A DNA stretch of 64,000 nt from Chryseobacterium oranimense (GTDB taxonomy: Bacteria; Bacteroidota; Bacteroidia; Flavobacteriales; Weeksellaceae). Both the position numbers and the translations under genes were made by a program. Within the stretch, counting starts at the first letter, position 1. The number at the start of each line of letters is the position of its first letter. The stretch lies in contig NZ_FQWT01000001.1 of the NCBI RefSeq assembly GCF_900129755.1, positions 434,001-498,000 of the forward strand, in the 5' to 3' direction. Shown piece after piece: positions 41,001-49,172 of this stretch. Below the pieces are notes generated by a model. That model ran no database searches and had not been told where the DNA came from. It saw only the letters and a program-made list of their open reading frames with translations.

Positions 41001-43918
41001 TCCAAAACTCCTTTTTTCAGCTGGTGCACTTCTGAAACCGTTTTTCCTGAACCATCCTGAACAAATACATTGACAAGAGCATCCGGAACTGCTGAATACA
41101 CATATACCTTAGCTTTCTCTCCTCTTGAGAATTCATTTTTAGGTTCAATAACCGTTAAAAAGGTCTTTTGTGAAGGTTTTAAAGATCCTTTATCCCAAAC
41201 ACTGAAATTCTGTGAAGTTTTGATGGTGTCTTTCCCTTCAATATTATACAGTTCAAGCTGATAATCGCCGGCTTCAAGTTTTCCTAAATCCAATTCGGCA
41301 GCCGGCTGCTGGATTTTATCTGAAATTACTTTTTCTGCTCTCCAGTTTTTGGCTTCATCGTTTTTATCAAACAAATCATGCGGGAATTTGCTGATAAATT
41401 CTTCTTTGGAATATTTCGGCTGATCCTGAACTTCCTGTGCAAAATTGTCCCTGAAAATCCTGTTTGGGGAATTCAGTTTTGACAATTTGACTTTGTAAGG
41501 CTTTTTAAGATCCTGCTCGTTATAATTTAAGGTTTTAACCTTTAATTTTACATTTTCATCACTGAAAGTATTCTTGATTCCGTCCGCTTTAATATAATGA
41601 GAAACAGAAGCTACTTTCAACTGGGTCTCTGCAGACTGTGTTTCGCCATTGATATCGGTTACGGAAGCATTGATTTCATAATTATCGATCTGAATTCCAT
41701 CGAGCTTTTCATCTTTTTTAAGATCAAGGCGGATTACGAATTCTCCTTTTTCATTGGTTTTAGCTTCACCAAGAATAGAGTTTTCATTGTCATTATCACG
41801 TGGATACCACCAGAAATATCTCCATCTGATATTGTGCTTTTTAATCTCATAATTAACTGTCGTATTGCTTAAAGCCACCCCTGAAAACATCATTGCCTTT
41901 CCTTTCAGTTCAATGGTCTGTCCGTATTTGTATTCGTCTTTTACAGGATCAAAAGTGACTTCAAATTTCGGTCTTTTATATTCTTCAACCCTGATATCTT
42001 TATATCCCTCGGTACCTTCATCGGTCCTTAAATAAAAGACTCCGTTCAGCTGACCCTTCGGAAGGATAAAGCTTCCGTGATATGAACCGAATTCATTGGT
42101 TGTAAAGTTTTGAGAGGATATTTCCTGACTGTTGGCGTCCAGAAGGGTAATCTTCTGCTTTACACCTGAAGTAACGGCTTCTGTTTCTTTATCGATTTTC
42201 GTATTGATAACTTTGAAATAAACAGTCTGGCCCGGTCTGTAGATGGCTCTGTCCGTAAAGATCTGGGCCATGGTGCGGGTTTGTTTATTGGGATTGTAAT
42301 CTTCTGCATTCCCATCATTTCCATAAACCTGCATGATCTGGAAATCATTGGTTTTGGACTGGCGGATCAGGAAGGTTCTGTAATATTCCTTGCTGTCTGT
42401 GGAAGGGAATTTAAAAATACCGTTCGCGTCGGTTTTACTGTCAATTTCATTTAATGTATTGTTGGCAACAAATTCGTAGAAAGTAAGATTTTCATTGGCC
42501 GCCGGCTTCCCGTTTTCGCTGTTTACAAGCTTCATTACATTGGAAAGCTGGTTTCTGTCGGTTTTGGTTTGGTAAATTACTCTGTTTCCGGAAACCAAAA
42601 AGTAAAAATTCTGTTTTGTATTGCCATCATTAGCTTCCGCTCCTGCAACGGAATATTCAGCTACATAAACACCTGATGGAAGGGGTTTAATTTCCAACGA
42701 GGTTTTATGCACCTGATAATCTTTGGAATCTCCAAACTGGAATGTTTCTTTTCTTACAAGATTTTTTTTAACTTTTCCAAAGGTATTGCTGTAAGAATTC
42801 TTTATATACTGCATTAATGTTGTAAAATCTTCTTTTACTTCATAAATGTTCAGAGAAAATTCCGTCACGTTCTTATGGTCTGCCACCAGATGAATAGGGA
42901 GATTATTCTGGGTTTGCTGCTCATATTTAAGGGTAAGAAACGGATTCGTGATCTGGTTTTCTTTATTTTTTATGTTTTCGATGAAGGGAGATTTGGGGTA
43001 CTGCTTTTTCGCCTGATCAGCAATAGCCAAAGCTTCATTTTCTTTCTTTTTAGCCAAAAGCTCACTCATGATATCTTCCATGATGATTACCTTGTAGTCT
43101 CCTTCGGTATCGGTCTTTAGAAGGTTTTGCAGTTGTTCAAGCCTATCTTTGCAGTGGTTGTAATTACAGTTTTCCGTCAGCTTTTCTTTCATGAAATAAA
43201 GCTTAGGATTGCCGCTGTTTTGGGCAATAAGTTCATCAAAGATGGCATTGATCTGTATTCTGTTCTCGGTTAGCTCATTTTTTGTAAAGAGCCCGTTTTC
43301 AGAAAGAAAGCTGATTTTCTTTATGGAATACCAGTCATATACGGTTGGAAAAAAAGCAATATCCTTTATTTCAGTAAAAATGTCTTTATACTTTACAAGG
43401 GAAATTTTCTTCATTGCTTCCTTTTGCTGGTCAAGCTCCTGATAGTTTTTCTTCAGATAGTTTTTAAAATCAAGCTTACTCCAGGTTTCGATCTGTGAAA
43501 TATCCTGCGAATTGATATTGGTTCTGCTTTCTATTTCCCATGAATTCTGGTTATAATAATCCATAAAAAATTCGTTCAAAAGAACAGCGTATACCAGCTT
43601 TTCTTCTCCTTTCAGCTGGGCATCTGCCTGCTGGAGCTTTTTAAAAAATCTGGAGACAGAATCATTCTTATCATCATCCTGCGTCTGGTTTACAATACTG
43701 AATTCTGCTTTCAGAGAACGGATGAGCTGAATCGCATTATTTTCTTTCATAGCATGGTTTTGTATGTCTAAAATGATGGGAAGATTAGATTTATAAGCAC
43801 CTTTCGTACTGTTCTCTGTCACTTTTTTCCACTGGTCGTCGTAGTATTTCTGCGCCGAAACAGCGGAAAAGCTCAGCATTAAAAGCAAAAGCATAAAAAT
43901 CTTGGAAAATCTTTTCAT
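38030..43918 (-). CDS. Alpha-2-macroglobulin family protein, thioester-less
   Basis: A 1962-residue exported protein (signal ending SAVSAQ). It has an extended N-terminal region, MG-type domains with FTDRAIYRPGQTVYFKVI near residues 550-570, an A2M domain beginning ETAFFYPDLKTDAEGNVNFEF, and alpha/alpha toroid segments with NPDGGFSWYPG near 1530. No CxEQ thioester is present; the only cysteines sit at CNYNHC near residue 240. This resembles the thioester-less bacterial type. Just before the A2M domain lies EEVVMTGYARKSK, a TonB-box-like motif. It probably traps proteases in the periplasm; ecotin follows. Confidence 0.9.
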   Translation of the reverse strand: MKRFSKIFMLLLLMLSFSAVSAQKYYDDQWKKVTENSTKGAYKSNLPIILDIQNHAMKENNAIQLIRSLKAEFSIVNQTQDDDKNDSVSRFFKKLQQADAQLKGEEKLVYAVLLNEFFMDYYNQNSWEIESRTNINSQDISQIETWSKLDFKNYLKKNYQELDQQKEAMKKISLVKYKDIFTEIKDIAFFPTVYDWYSIKKISFLSENGLFTKNELTENRIQINAIFDELIAQNSGNPKLYFMKEKLTENCNYNHCKDRLEQLQNLLKTDTEGDYKVIIMEDIMSELLAKKKENEALAIADQAKKQYPKSPFIENIKNKENQITNPFLTLKYEQQTQNNLPIHLVADHKNVTEFSLNIYEVKEDFTTLMQYIKNSYSNTFGKVKKNLVRKETFQFGDSKDYQVHKTSLEIKPLPSGVYVAEYSVAGAEANDGNTKQNFYFLVSGNRVIYQTKTDRNQLSNVMKLVNSENGKPAANENLTFYEFVANNTLNEIDSKTDANGIFKFPSTDSKEYYRTFLIRQSKTNDFQIMQVYGNDGNAEDYNPNKQTRTMAQIFTDRAIYRPGQTVYFKVINTKIDKETEAVTSGVKQKITLLDANSQEISSQNFTTNEFGSYHGSFILPKGQLNGVFYLRTDEGTEGYKDIRVEEYKRPKFEVTFDPVKDEYKYGQTIELKGKAMMFSGVALSNTTVNYEIKKHNIRWRYFWWYPRDNDNENSILGEAKTNEKGEFVIRLDLKKDEKLDGIQIDNYEINASVTDINGETQSAETQLKVASVSHYIKADGIKNTFSDENVKLKVKTLNYNEQDLKKPYKVKLSKLNSPNRIFRDNFAQEVQDQPKYSKEEFISKFPHDLFDKNDEAKNWRAEKVISDKIQQPAAELDLGKLEAGDYQLELYNIEGKDTIKTSQNFSVWDKGSLKPSQKTFLTVIEPKNEFSRGEKAKVYVYSAVPDALVNVFVQDGSGKTVSEVHQLKKGVLEYTTDIPKDKSVAALNIQFQVAAFNDVQTQSVTLKIKDSEQPLKIETVTFRDKLEPNSKEKWTVKVSGNDKEKINAEVLANMYDMSLDQFAANTFAWQNLYQPYSIVTSYDMRQYLQQQYYQKRLKYYNGKYVEVPNFNWFDGDFDSYGLRGRVSGLQVNNVAMPAPAAVAKEAMAEEVVMTGYARKSKMASAAKVSEQEADAAGYSDNSPAIVDNLEKVPVRQNLNETAFFYPDLKTDAEGNVNFEFTSPEALTKWKLMFLAHTKDARAATLEKQVVTQKEFSVTPNYPRFLREGDELNLQSKLSNLSDKKLSGSAELQILDAFTNENISSQFGISGGSQNFNIDGKGNSALTWKLKVPNNVSSIILKVVAKAGAYSDGEQQAVAVLPNRMLVTDAVPVFVKEGETKTFVLDNLKNANSNTITNVSNTLELTTNPIWEIMFALPSLKNDQNSSADVIFNKWFADVLASEIFKANPKMKAVFEEYQNKGLLNSNLEKNQELKQLLLEETPWVLESKNEEEQMQKLALLFDANTMKNSINQDWDDLKKLQNPDGGFSWYPGYTSSYGTSLYILKNLGKINTWLKDSAKDYQSPEQKELVGKLVQYVDNEIDKYWDVKKENVWTNWAIDYLDTRNYWESQYPLKGKGASLKSMVKQKAKTAKITDFTFFGLHRAALLMNDYGVKDVSDKLMNYLKETSTDTKTQGVYWKQNLNDWGWFGSKVVNHAGALEAFNKLKPNDQKMIEDMKIWLVTQKEVNSWGSSRGTSEVIFTILNSGKSWTSAESDKATIVWGGKELAPQTQATGYVKSAVKTDVIDKNLGTVTVTKPGPGIVQGGLFWQYYEDLDKIKSSENYISITKELYKKVKTVNGEELQKTSSDTPLKIGDKVTVRMILNTDRAMEFIHIKDMRAAGFEPLDALSGYQWKNSLGYYQSTKDASTNFYIQYMPKGKYVFEYDLVSNAAGNFSNGITTMQNYYAPQMNAHTKGTKVTISE

Positions 43919-43936
43919 ATATGTTATTTTTGATAA

Positions 43937-44692
43937 ATGAATTTCTTAAAAATACTGAAAAAAACCGTTATTGACAGTCAAATTTATGTCTCCGTTATGG
44001 GAACTTTATTTGCAGTATTTTTCATGAAAGAGCAAAACACATTCCGTTTCCCTACAGTACTGCTTATTTTCATCACTTACTTCAGCGGTTACCTTTACAC
44101 TAAATATCAATATACCAGGCATTTTATGAAAATCCTGGTTCTGAATGCGGTGGCGGGTATTATCTGTGCTTTTCTGATCATTCACAACCATAATGAGATC
44201 AGACTTTTGAAATGGTTCATCATTGTAGTTCTGGGACTGCTTTATAACAGCTTTTTTCTGGATGTTTACATCCGGAAGATTCCATTGCTGAAGGTATTTT
44301 ATGTTGGGCTGGTCTGGGCACTGGTCAACTGCTGGCTTACGCTTCCGGAATTTAGCTTTCCGATATTCCTGATCAGTTTCTTTTTTATAACGGCACTCGT
44401 ATTACCTTTTGATATCCGGGATATGGGAAGCGATACGGTACAGACTTTTCCAAAACTGATTGGAGTACAGAATACAAAATATATTGCCTACATACTTGTC
44501 TTTATCAGTATACTTCTTGCTGCATTTTATCTTAAACCTGTTTATGATACAGCCTTTTTTTTATCAGGAATCATTACGTTTATTCTGATCTATTTCTCTG
44601 AAAATAAAAGAGATGACACCTATTTTTCATTCTGGGTAGAAACCTGTTCTGCACTTCCCTTTTTATTTTTACTAATAATGGAGTATTTTTGA
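43937..44692 (+). CDS. UbiA-like membrane protein (putative prenyltransferase homologue)
   Basis: A 251-residue protein with seven to eight hydrophobic helices. LPFDIRDMGSDTVQTFPKLIG near residues 155-175 resembles the second Asp-rich loop of UbiA prenyltransferases (DxxD then TxPxxLG). The first Asp motif (NDxxDxxxD) is missing: the equivalent loop reads GYLYTKYQYTR. It may be a related enzyme with altered chemistry or an inactive relative. Its ATG is 18 bases from the divergent macroglobulin ATG. It is followed after 3 bases by recF, probably in one operon. Confidence 0.7.
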   Translation: MNFLKILKKTVIDSQIYVSVMGTLFAVFFMKEQNTFRFPTVLLIFITYFSGYLYTKYQYTRHFMKILVLNAVAGIICAFLIIHNHNEIRLLKWFIIVVLGLLYNSFFLDVYIRKIPLLKVFYVGLVWALVNCWLTLPEFSFPIFLISFFFITALVLPFDIRDMGSDTVQTFPKLIGVQNTKYIAYILVFISILLAAFYLKPVYDTAFFLSGIITFILIYFSENKRDDTYFSFWVETCSALPFLFLLIMEYF

Positions 44693-44695
44693 CGA

Positions 44696-45799
44696 ATGAT
44701 TATCAAAAAGCTTTCCCTTTACAATTTCAAAAACCATTCGGAGAAGAAGTTTGAATTCTCTCCGCAGATCAACTGTTTTGTGGGAAATAACGGTGCCGGA
44801 AAGACGAATATCCTGGATGCACTTCATTATTTATCCGTAGGAAAAAGCTTTTTGGGCAATACGGATCTTAACAATATTAAAAGAGAAGAAGATTTTTTTA
44901 CCATTGATGCTGAGATTCTGAACGAAGACAGCCAAGATATCATTAAAATCTCCCAGCCTAAAGAGGCTAAAAAGATCATTAAAAAAAATGATAAGAGTTA
45001 CGACAGGCTTGCAGACCATATCGGCTACCTACCAAGTGTAATGATCTCCCCCTATGATTCGAACCTGATCTCGGATTCCGGGGAAAGCCGGAGAAAGTTT
45101 CTGGACTCTATGATTTCCCAAACGGATTCGGAATATCTTTTTGACCTGATCCAGTATCAGAAAACGGTTCAGCAAAGAAATGCACTTTTAAAATATTTTG
45201 CCAAAAACAGAACCTGGGATAAGGATTCCCTGGAAATATATGATGCTCCTATCACAAAATTCGGGACCAGTATTTTTGAGAAAAGAAGAAATTTTGTTGA
45301 GAAACTCGGGCCCATTGTTCAGAATTTTTACAGAATTATTTCCGGAGGAAAAGAGGCGGTTTCGGTTTACTATCAGTCTGATTTAAGGGAAAGCTTTGAC
45401 TCTGCTCAGCCTGACAAAGCTTTCCAGCAGCTTTTAAAAGAAAGCCTTGAAAGAGACAGGATGCTGACCTATACTTCAAAAGGTATCCACAAAGACGACC
45501 TTATCTTTGAGATGGATCACGTGCTGATTAAAAAAATCGGATCACAGGGGCAGCAGAAATCTTTCCTGATCTCTTTAAAACTGGCCCAAATGAGTCTTAT
45601 TAAGGAATTAACAAAAAAAACTCCGATTTTGTTGCTTGATGATATTTTTGATAAGCTCGACGATACCCGCGTTTCGCAATTAATCGAATTGGTTAATCAG
45701 GAAAGTTTCGGACAGATTTTTATTACGGATACACACAGGGAACGCACGGAAAGTGTGGTGAAGAAGATTAACGAAGAAAGTATAATTTTTGAGGTTTGA
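44696..45799 (+). CDS. recF: DNA replication and repair protein RecF
   Basis: A 367-residue SMC-like ATPase. Walker A is GNNGAGKTNILDAL near residues 30-43, preceded by the LYNFKNHSEKKFEFSP start typical of RecF. The signature KIGSQGQQKSFLISLKLAQ lies near residues 280-297, and Walker B ILLLDDIFDKLD near 315-326. It loads RecA at single-stranded gaps with RecO and RecR. The UbiA-like gene precedes it and DUF721 follows 16 bases after the stop. Confidence 0.95.
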   Translation: MIIKKLSLYNFKNHSEKKFEFSPQINCFVGNNGAGKTNILDALHYLSVGKSFLGNTDLNNIKREEDFFTIDAEILNEDSQDIIKISQPKEAKKIIKKNDKSYDRLADHIGYLPSVMISPYDSNLISDSGESRRKFLDSMISQTDSEYLFDLIQYQKTVQQRNALLKYFAKNRTWDKDSLEIYDAPITKFGTSIFEKRRNFVEKLGPIVQNFYRIISGGKEAVSVYYQSDLRESFDSAQPDKAFQQLLKESLERDRMLTYTSKGIHKDDLIFEMDHVLIKKIGSQGQQKSFLISLKLAQMSLIKELTKKTPILLLDDIFDKLDDTRVSQLIELVNQESFGQIFITDTHRERTESVVKKINEESIIFEV

Positions 45800-45815
45800 T
45801 ACCTCAACCCACATC

Positions 45816-46112
45816 ATGAAGAAGAATAAAAAACGTGAATTTCAATCCTCGGAACTTGTAAAATCTTTTGCAAGGATTCATGGTTTTGAGCATAAGCTGA
45901 TTGCTTTTGAAATCAAGGATTTTCTTGAAGATTATCTGGATGAAAGCCTTTTCAGTGAGATCAAAAGCGTTAATATTGAAAATAAATGTATTATCATTAA
46001 GATTGATTCTCCTATCCTGAAACATGATTTCCAGATGCGGAAAAGCTTTTATCTTAAAAAATTTCAGGATAAGTTTGGTGAAGATAAATTTAATGACATT
46101 CGTATTGTATAG
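45816..46112 (+). CDS. DUF721 (DciA-like) protein
   Basis: The start is taken at the ATG 45816 (98 residues) because the alternative at 45789 lies inside recF and adds nine unlikely residues. The protein has the DUF721 shape: LVKSFARIHGFEHKLIAFEIKDF, then IENKCIIIKIDSPILKHDFQMRKSFYLKKFQDKFGEDKFNDIRIV. DUF721 proteins include DciA, the replicative-helicase loader of many bacteria. The recF-DUF721 order is common in Bacteroidota, supporting a replication role. Confidence 0.85.
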   Translation: MKKNKKREFQSSELVKSFARIHGFEHKLIAFEIKDFLEDYLDESLFSEIKSVNIENKCIIIKIDSPILKHDFQMRKSFYLKKFQDKFGEDKFNDIRIV

Positions 46113-46157
46113 ATTATTAAAAATCAATCGAAATACAGAATTTTCAGATTAAATTAA

Positions 46158-46165
46158 TACATTTG
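46158..46165 (+). promoter_or_regulatory. Candidate -7 box for the fourth GG-leader peptide gene
   Basis: TACATTTG matches TAnnTTTG. Transcription would start near 46172, past the in-frame start at 46163, which supports the ATG at 46193 as the true start. Confidence 0.5.
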
Positions 46166-46192
46166 GATGCTAAACAAATAAATCACGTTACT

Positions 46193-46348
46193 ATGAAAAA
46201 GTCAATCAAGAAATTAAGCAGAGAAAGATTAAAAGAAATTGCAGGTTCCGGAGCAACAATATGCTGTCAAACAGTTTGTGCCACCGGTGAATGTACCTAC
46301 TATACTACACTTCCAGCTAAGTGTCCCATAATGGAGCCTTGCATATAG
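46193..46348 (+). CDS. GG-leader-like bacteriocin peptide (51 aa), GSG variant
   Basis: ATG at 46193 opens MKKSIKKLSRERLKEIAGSG, a leader of the same type as the other three peptides but with GSG where they have GG. The core begins ATICCQTVC and holds six cysteines (ICC, TVC, EC, KC, PC), ending CI, so it may form three disulfides. No partner genes are nearby. The function is unknown; the even cysteine number is shared with the other peptides. Confidence 0.7.
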   Translation: MKKSIKKLSRERLKEIAGSGATICCQTVCATGECTYYTTLPAKCPIMEPCI

Positions 46349-46403
46349 GCAAATGCAAATTATAAATTTGTTAAATAGCTTGAATTAACAGGTGTTAATA
46401 ATT

Positions 46404-46432
46404 AAAACGTTCCTTTCGGGAGCGTTTTTTAA
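46404..46432. terminator. Terminator for the GG peptide and the recombinase-like gene
   Basis: AAAACG-TTCC pairs with GGGA-(G)-CGTTTT around TTTC, followed by T-run on the plus strand and T-rich sequence on the minus strand. It lies between convergent genes. Confidence 0.7.
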
Positions 46433-46442
46433 TATAGGTAGA

Positions 46443-48473
46443 TTAATGTTCCTCGGATTTACTGGAAATCGTACTGCTCATTAAATCATCTGCCTTTTTA
46501 TCCAGCCCTGAACGCAGCGGAAGGAAAAACTTGAACGGATGCTTTACAAAATATTTGAAAATCTCCCTGTAGATTTCGCTCACCTGTCCGAAGTTCATTT
46601 TTCTCGATCTGAACGCCAAAAACATGGATAATGAAAAGCTTACTAGGAAGTTGAAAAATCCTATCAGAAAAACAGTAATGAATGAGATCCAGAATGTATA
46701 AGAATCCACTGAAAAATCTTTCCCGTAAAGTCCTAAAGCAAAGTTTCCGGCCGCAAAAGTGATGTGCCTGATATCAAGATCTAACCCGAAAAACAAACCT
46801 ACGGGAGCTGTTGCCCCTAAAAATACCCCAAACCAGAAGTTGGAAACAATTCCCGGCCAGTTTTTAGCATAATATTTGGATAAGTTTTTCGCAAACTTTT
46901 TACCAAAAAAACTTCTGATGGAAAGGTTTTTTGCAATCCTTTCCGGAATCTGGTAGAATACGGAATTGTTCCCGATATTTCCTGAAATGATCCCTGAAAT
47001 AAACAGGTAAAATCCTGCAATACTTGCATGCAAGATAGCTTTTGACTTGAACGGATCCAGGTCTTTCAATAATTTATCTGATCTTTCTACCGCCAAATTC
47101 TGGGAGAAAAATACATCCAGACCATAAATAATCGCCAGTGCAATTGGAAATGAAAGCAGCACATTCCCTACAAAAGCAATGAACTGGCTTCTGAAGAGCT
47201 TGGATACAAGATGGGCAAATTCGGTATTATTACGTTTACTGTTGCCTTCTTCAGACAGAACTTTCGTCATCGTCGCCGCTGTCATGGCAGGCTGCTTGGT
47301 CGCAAGGGTAAAGCCCATCAGATAGATCATAACGAACCCCATGGCATAGTTCATTGAATATAAAAACGCATGGGAGAAATCACTTCCGGGAATATATCCG
47401 TAAAGCATTTTCAGGACGCAAAGTGCTCCTACAATGATCCCACCTCCACTGGCTTTATAAAACATCGTCATATATTCCTTCCGGGTGGAAGTGATATAAT
47501 GGGTGCCGGTTTCTGCCGTGTGATTGGTAATGAGATGCGAGAGCAGACGGGTACTGTCGTTGATCAGGTCTGCAATATTGTTTTTGTGAGATTTGTAATT
47601 GAGTATATTAAAAATCAGCTGCTTCGATTTTATGGTTATATCCTCTTCACTGTCGATCACCAGGAGCTGTACAATCTCGTAGATTCTTTCAGTCTGCTGG
47701 CGGATTTTAAGCAGTGACTGGTTGATTTTGCCGGAAATTCCATATTTGGCAGAGTTTTTAAAAGCAATATTCACAAATTCATGACAATGCTCTGTATAAA
47801 TTTTGATCTGCTTGTAACGGCTGTCTTTGGAGTGCAGCTGCAATCCGGGATCTTTCTTGAGGTCTTCAGTAAGCGCCTCTAACTCATTCTGAAGAGCAAG
47901 AAAAGGGTTGTCCAGATTTCTGTACTGTGGGGCCATTCTTACCACCTCTACTTCCATTGCCATCCCAGTTACTCTCCATGAAAGAATATTCATTGAAAAG
48001 ATCAGCTCTTTTTTGACGTTAGGTTTGGTGATGAAATCTGAAGCATCGAGAATTTTTAAAAACTCGTCAATTTCATTTTCAGGAAGGTTGTGAAGATATT
48101 TCAGATCCGATTTGGGTCTGAAACTTACATTATCAATCATATACCACACCGTTTTTTCATTTTCCACGGGCGGCAGTACTTTATTAAGGATTCTTTTTTT
48201 TAATTCCGGGAAAAAAGCGTTTTCTGAAAGAATATTGGCTTCGGTAAGAGAAAGGTTGAATGGCCTGTCTTTAAAGATATTATGAATGTAATGTTTAAAA
48301 TTCTCAGCAAAATCCGGATTATTTCTCAGAAAATTAAGAACAGTTGTAAAATCTGCCCTCTTAATGCTCTCTAAAAACTCGGCAAATGGTTCTAAAGAAA
48401 TAGTTTCGTTCTTAAAAGAGAAATATTTTTTAAGAACTGATTCAAAATTTGTGCTGGAATTAAAAAATTTCAT
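46443..48473 (-). CDS. SpecificRecomb (PF10136) family membrane protein
   Basis: A 676-residue protein. The N-terminal 320 residues are soluble and helical, and the C-terminal half has about six membrane helices with GGGIIVGALCVLKMLYGYIPGSDFSHAFLY and MNYAMGFVMIYLMGFTLATKQPAMTAATMTKVL, the hallmark of PF10136. The family was named a site-specific recombinase long ago, but this membrane architecture argues against recombination and the true role is unknown. A TATCTTTG box (48479-48486) sits 5 bases before the ATG, giving a near-leaderless transcript. Confidence 0.87.
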   Translation of the reverse strand: MKFFNSSTNFESVLKKYFSFKNETISLEPFAEFLESIKRADFTTVLNFLRNNPDFAENFKHYIHNIFKDRPFNLSLTEANILSENAFFPELKKRILNKVLPPVENEKTVWYMIDNVSFRPKSDLKYLHNLPENEIDEFLKILDASDFITKPNVKKELIFSMNILSWRVTGMAMEVEVVRMAPQYRNLDNPFLALQNELEALTEDLKKDPGLQLHSKDSRYKQIKIYTEHCHEFVNIAFKNSAKYGISGKINQSLLKIRQQTERIYEIVQLLVIDSEEDITIKSKQLIFNILNYKSHKNNIADLINDSTRLLSHLITNHTAETGTHYITSTRKEYMTMFYKASGGGIIVGALCVLKMLYGYIPGSDFSHAFLYSMNYAMGFVMIYLMGFTLATKQPAMTAATMTKVLSEEGNSKRNNTEFAHLVSKLFRSQFIAFVGNVLLSFPIALAIIYGLDVFFSQNLAVERSDKLLKDLDPFKSKAILHASIAGFYLFISGIISGNIGNNSVFYQIPERIAKNLSIRSFFGKKFAKNLSKYYAKNWPGIVSNFWFGVFLGATAPVGLFFGLDLDIRHITFAAGNFALGLYGKDFSVDSYTFWISFITVFLIGFFNFLVSFSLSMFLAFRSRKMNFGQVSEIYREIFKYFVKHPFKFFLPLRSGLDKKADDLMSSTISSKSEEH

Positions 48474-48486
48474 TGGGACAAAGATA

Positions 48487-49131
48487 CTATTTCAAACTCA
48501 CATTCCTCATCTGTCTAAGGATCCAATTGTGCTTCTTTCTCAGGTAAGGGGATGGATTTTTAGGATCGTATTTCTTGGGATTAGGTAATACAGCTGCAAT
48601 CCAGGCTGCATCCGAAGCACTTAAATCCTTGGAAGATTTTCCAAAATAATACTGCGCCGCTGCTTCTACCCCGAATACGCCCTGCCCCATTTCAATAGAG
48701 TTCAGGTATCTTTCCAGAATGATATCCTTACTCCATACCTTTTCAATAATGAAGGTGTAAATAGCCTCCAATCCTTTTCTGAACCAGCTTCTTCCCTGCC
48801 AAAGGAAAACATTCTTCGCTGTCTGCTGGGAAATGGTGCTTCCTCCACGTACTCTTTTCCCTTTCTCGTTATTCTTCATTGCCTTTTCAATGGCTGTATA
48901 ATCAAATCCGTTATGGTTGAAGAATTTCTGATCTTCAGAAGCAATCACCGCCTTTTTTACATTATTTCCCATTTCATCATAGGAAATATAATCCCTGTGC
49001 AGTTTTCCAAACTCGAAAAGGCCTCCGATCTGCGTAATGGTAATAGGCGGATTAAAAAACCTGCCCCAGATAATAAAAAATACATTCAGAACAAGAATAA
49101 TAAAAATGGCCTGCTTAATTTTTTTCCACAT
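48487..49131 (-). CDS. mtgA: Monofunctional peptidoglycan transglycosylase
   Basis: A 214-residue GT51 enzyme with an N-terminal anchor (FIILVLNVFFIIW). Motif 1 is ASEDQKFFNHNGFD with the catalytic Glu near residue 65, motif 2 RGGSTISQQTAKN, motif 3 (the second Glu region) KDIILERYLNSIE. It polymerises lipid II glycan strands in the periplasm without a transpeptidase domain. The PF10136 gene starts about 13 bases downstream. CAAAAATA (49150-49157) gives a TATTTTTG box upstream. Confidence 0.95.
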   Translation of the reverse strand: MWKKIKQAIFIILVLNVFFIIWGRFFNPPITITQIGGLFEFGKLHRDYISYDEMGNNVKKAVIASEDQKFFNHNGFDYTAIEKAMKNNEKGKRVRGGSTISQQTAKNVFLWQGRSWFRKGLEAIYTFIIEKVWSKDIILERYLNSIEMGQGVFGVEAAAQYYFGKSSKDLSASDAAWIAAVLPNPKKYDPKNPSPYLRKKHNWILRQMRNVSLK

Positions 49132-49149
49132 AATTTCTAAAAAGGACTA

Positions 49150-49157
49150 CAAAAATA
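49150..49157 (-). promoter_or_regulatory. Candidate -7 box for mtgA
   Basis: TATTTTTG on the minus strand, 18 bases before the ATG. Confidence 0.4.
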
Positions 49158-49172
49158 AACAATTCGCCTGAG

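Noticed and set aside
46163..46192. Earlier start for the fourth GG peptide (MDAKQINHVT)
   Set aside because: A -7 box overlaps this position and the leader family begins at MKKS; the earlier start would precede transcription.
46443..48473. Genuine site-specific recombinase
   Set aside because: The family name suggests it, but the protein is a multi-helix membrane protein with no tyrosine or serine recombinase motif.
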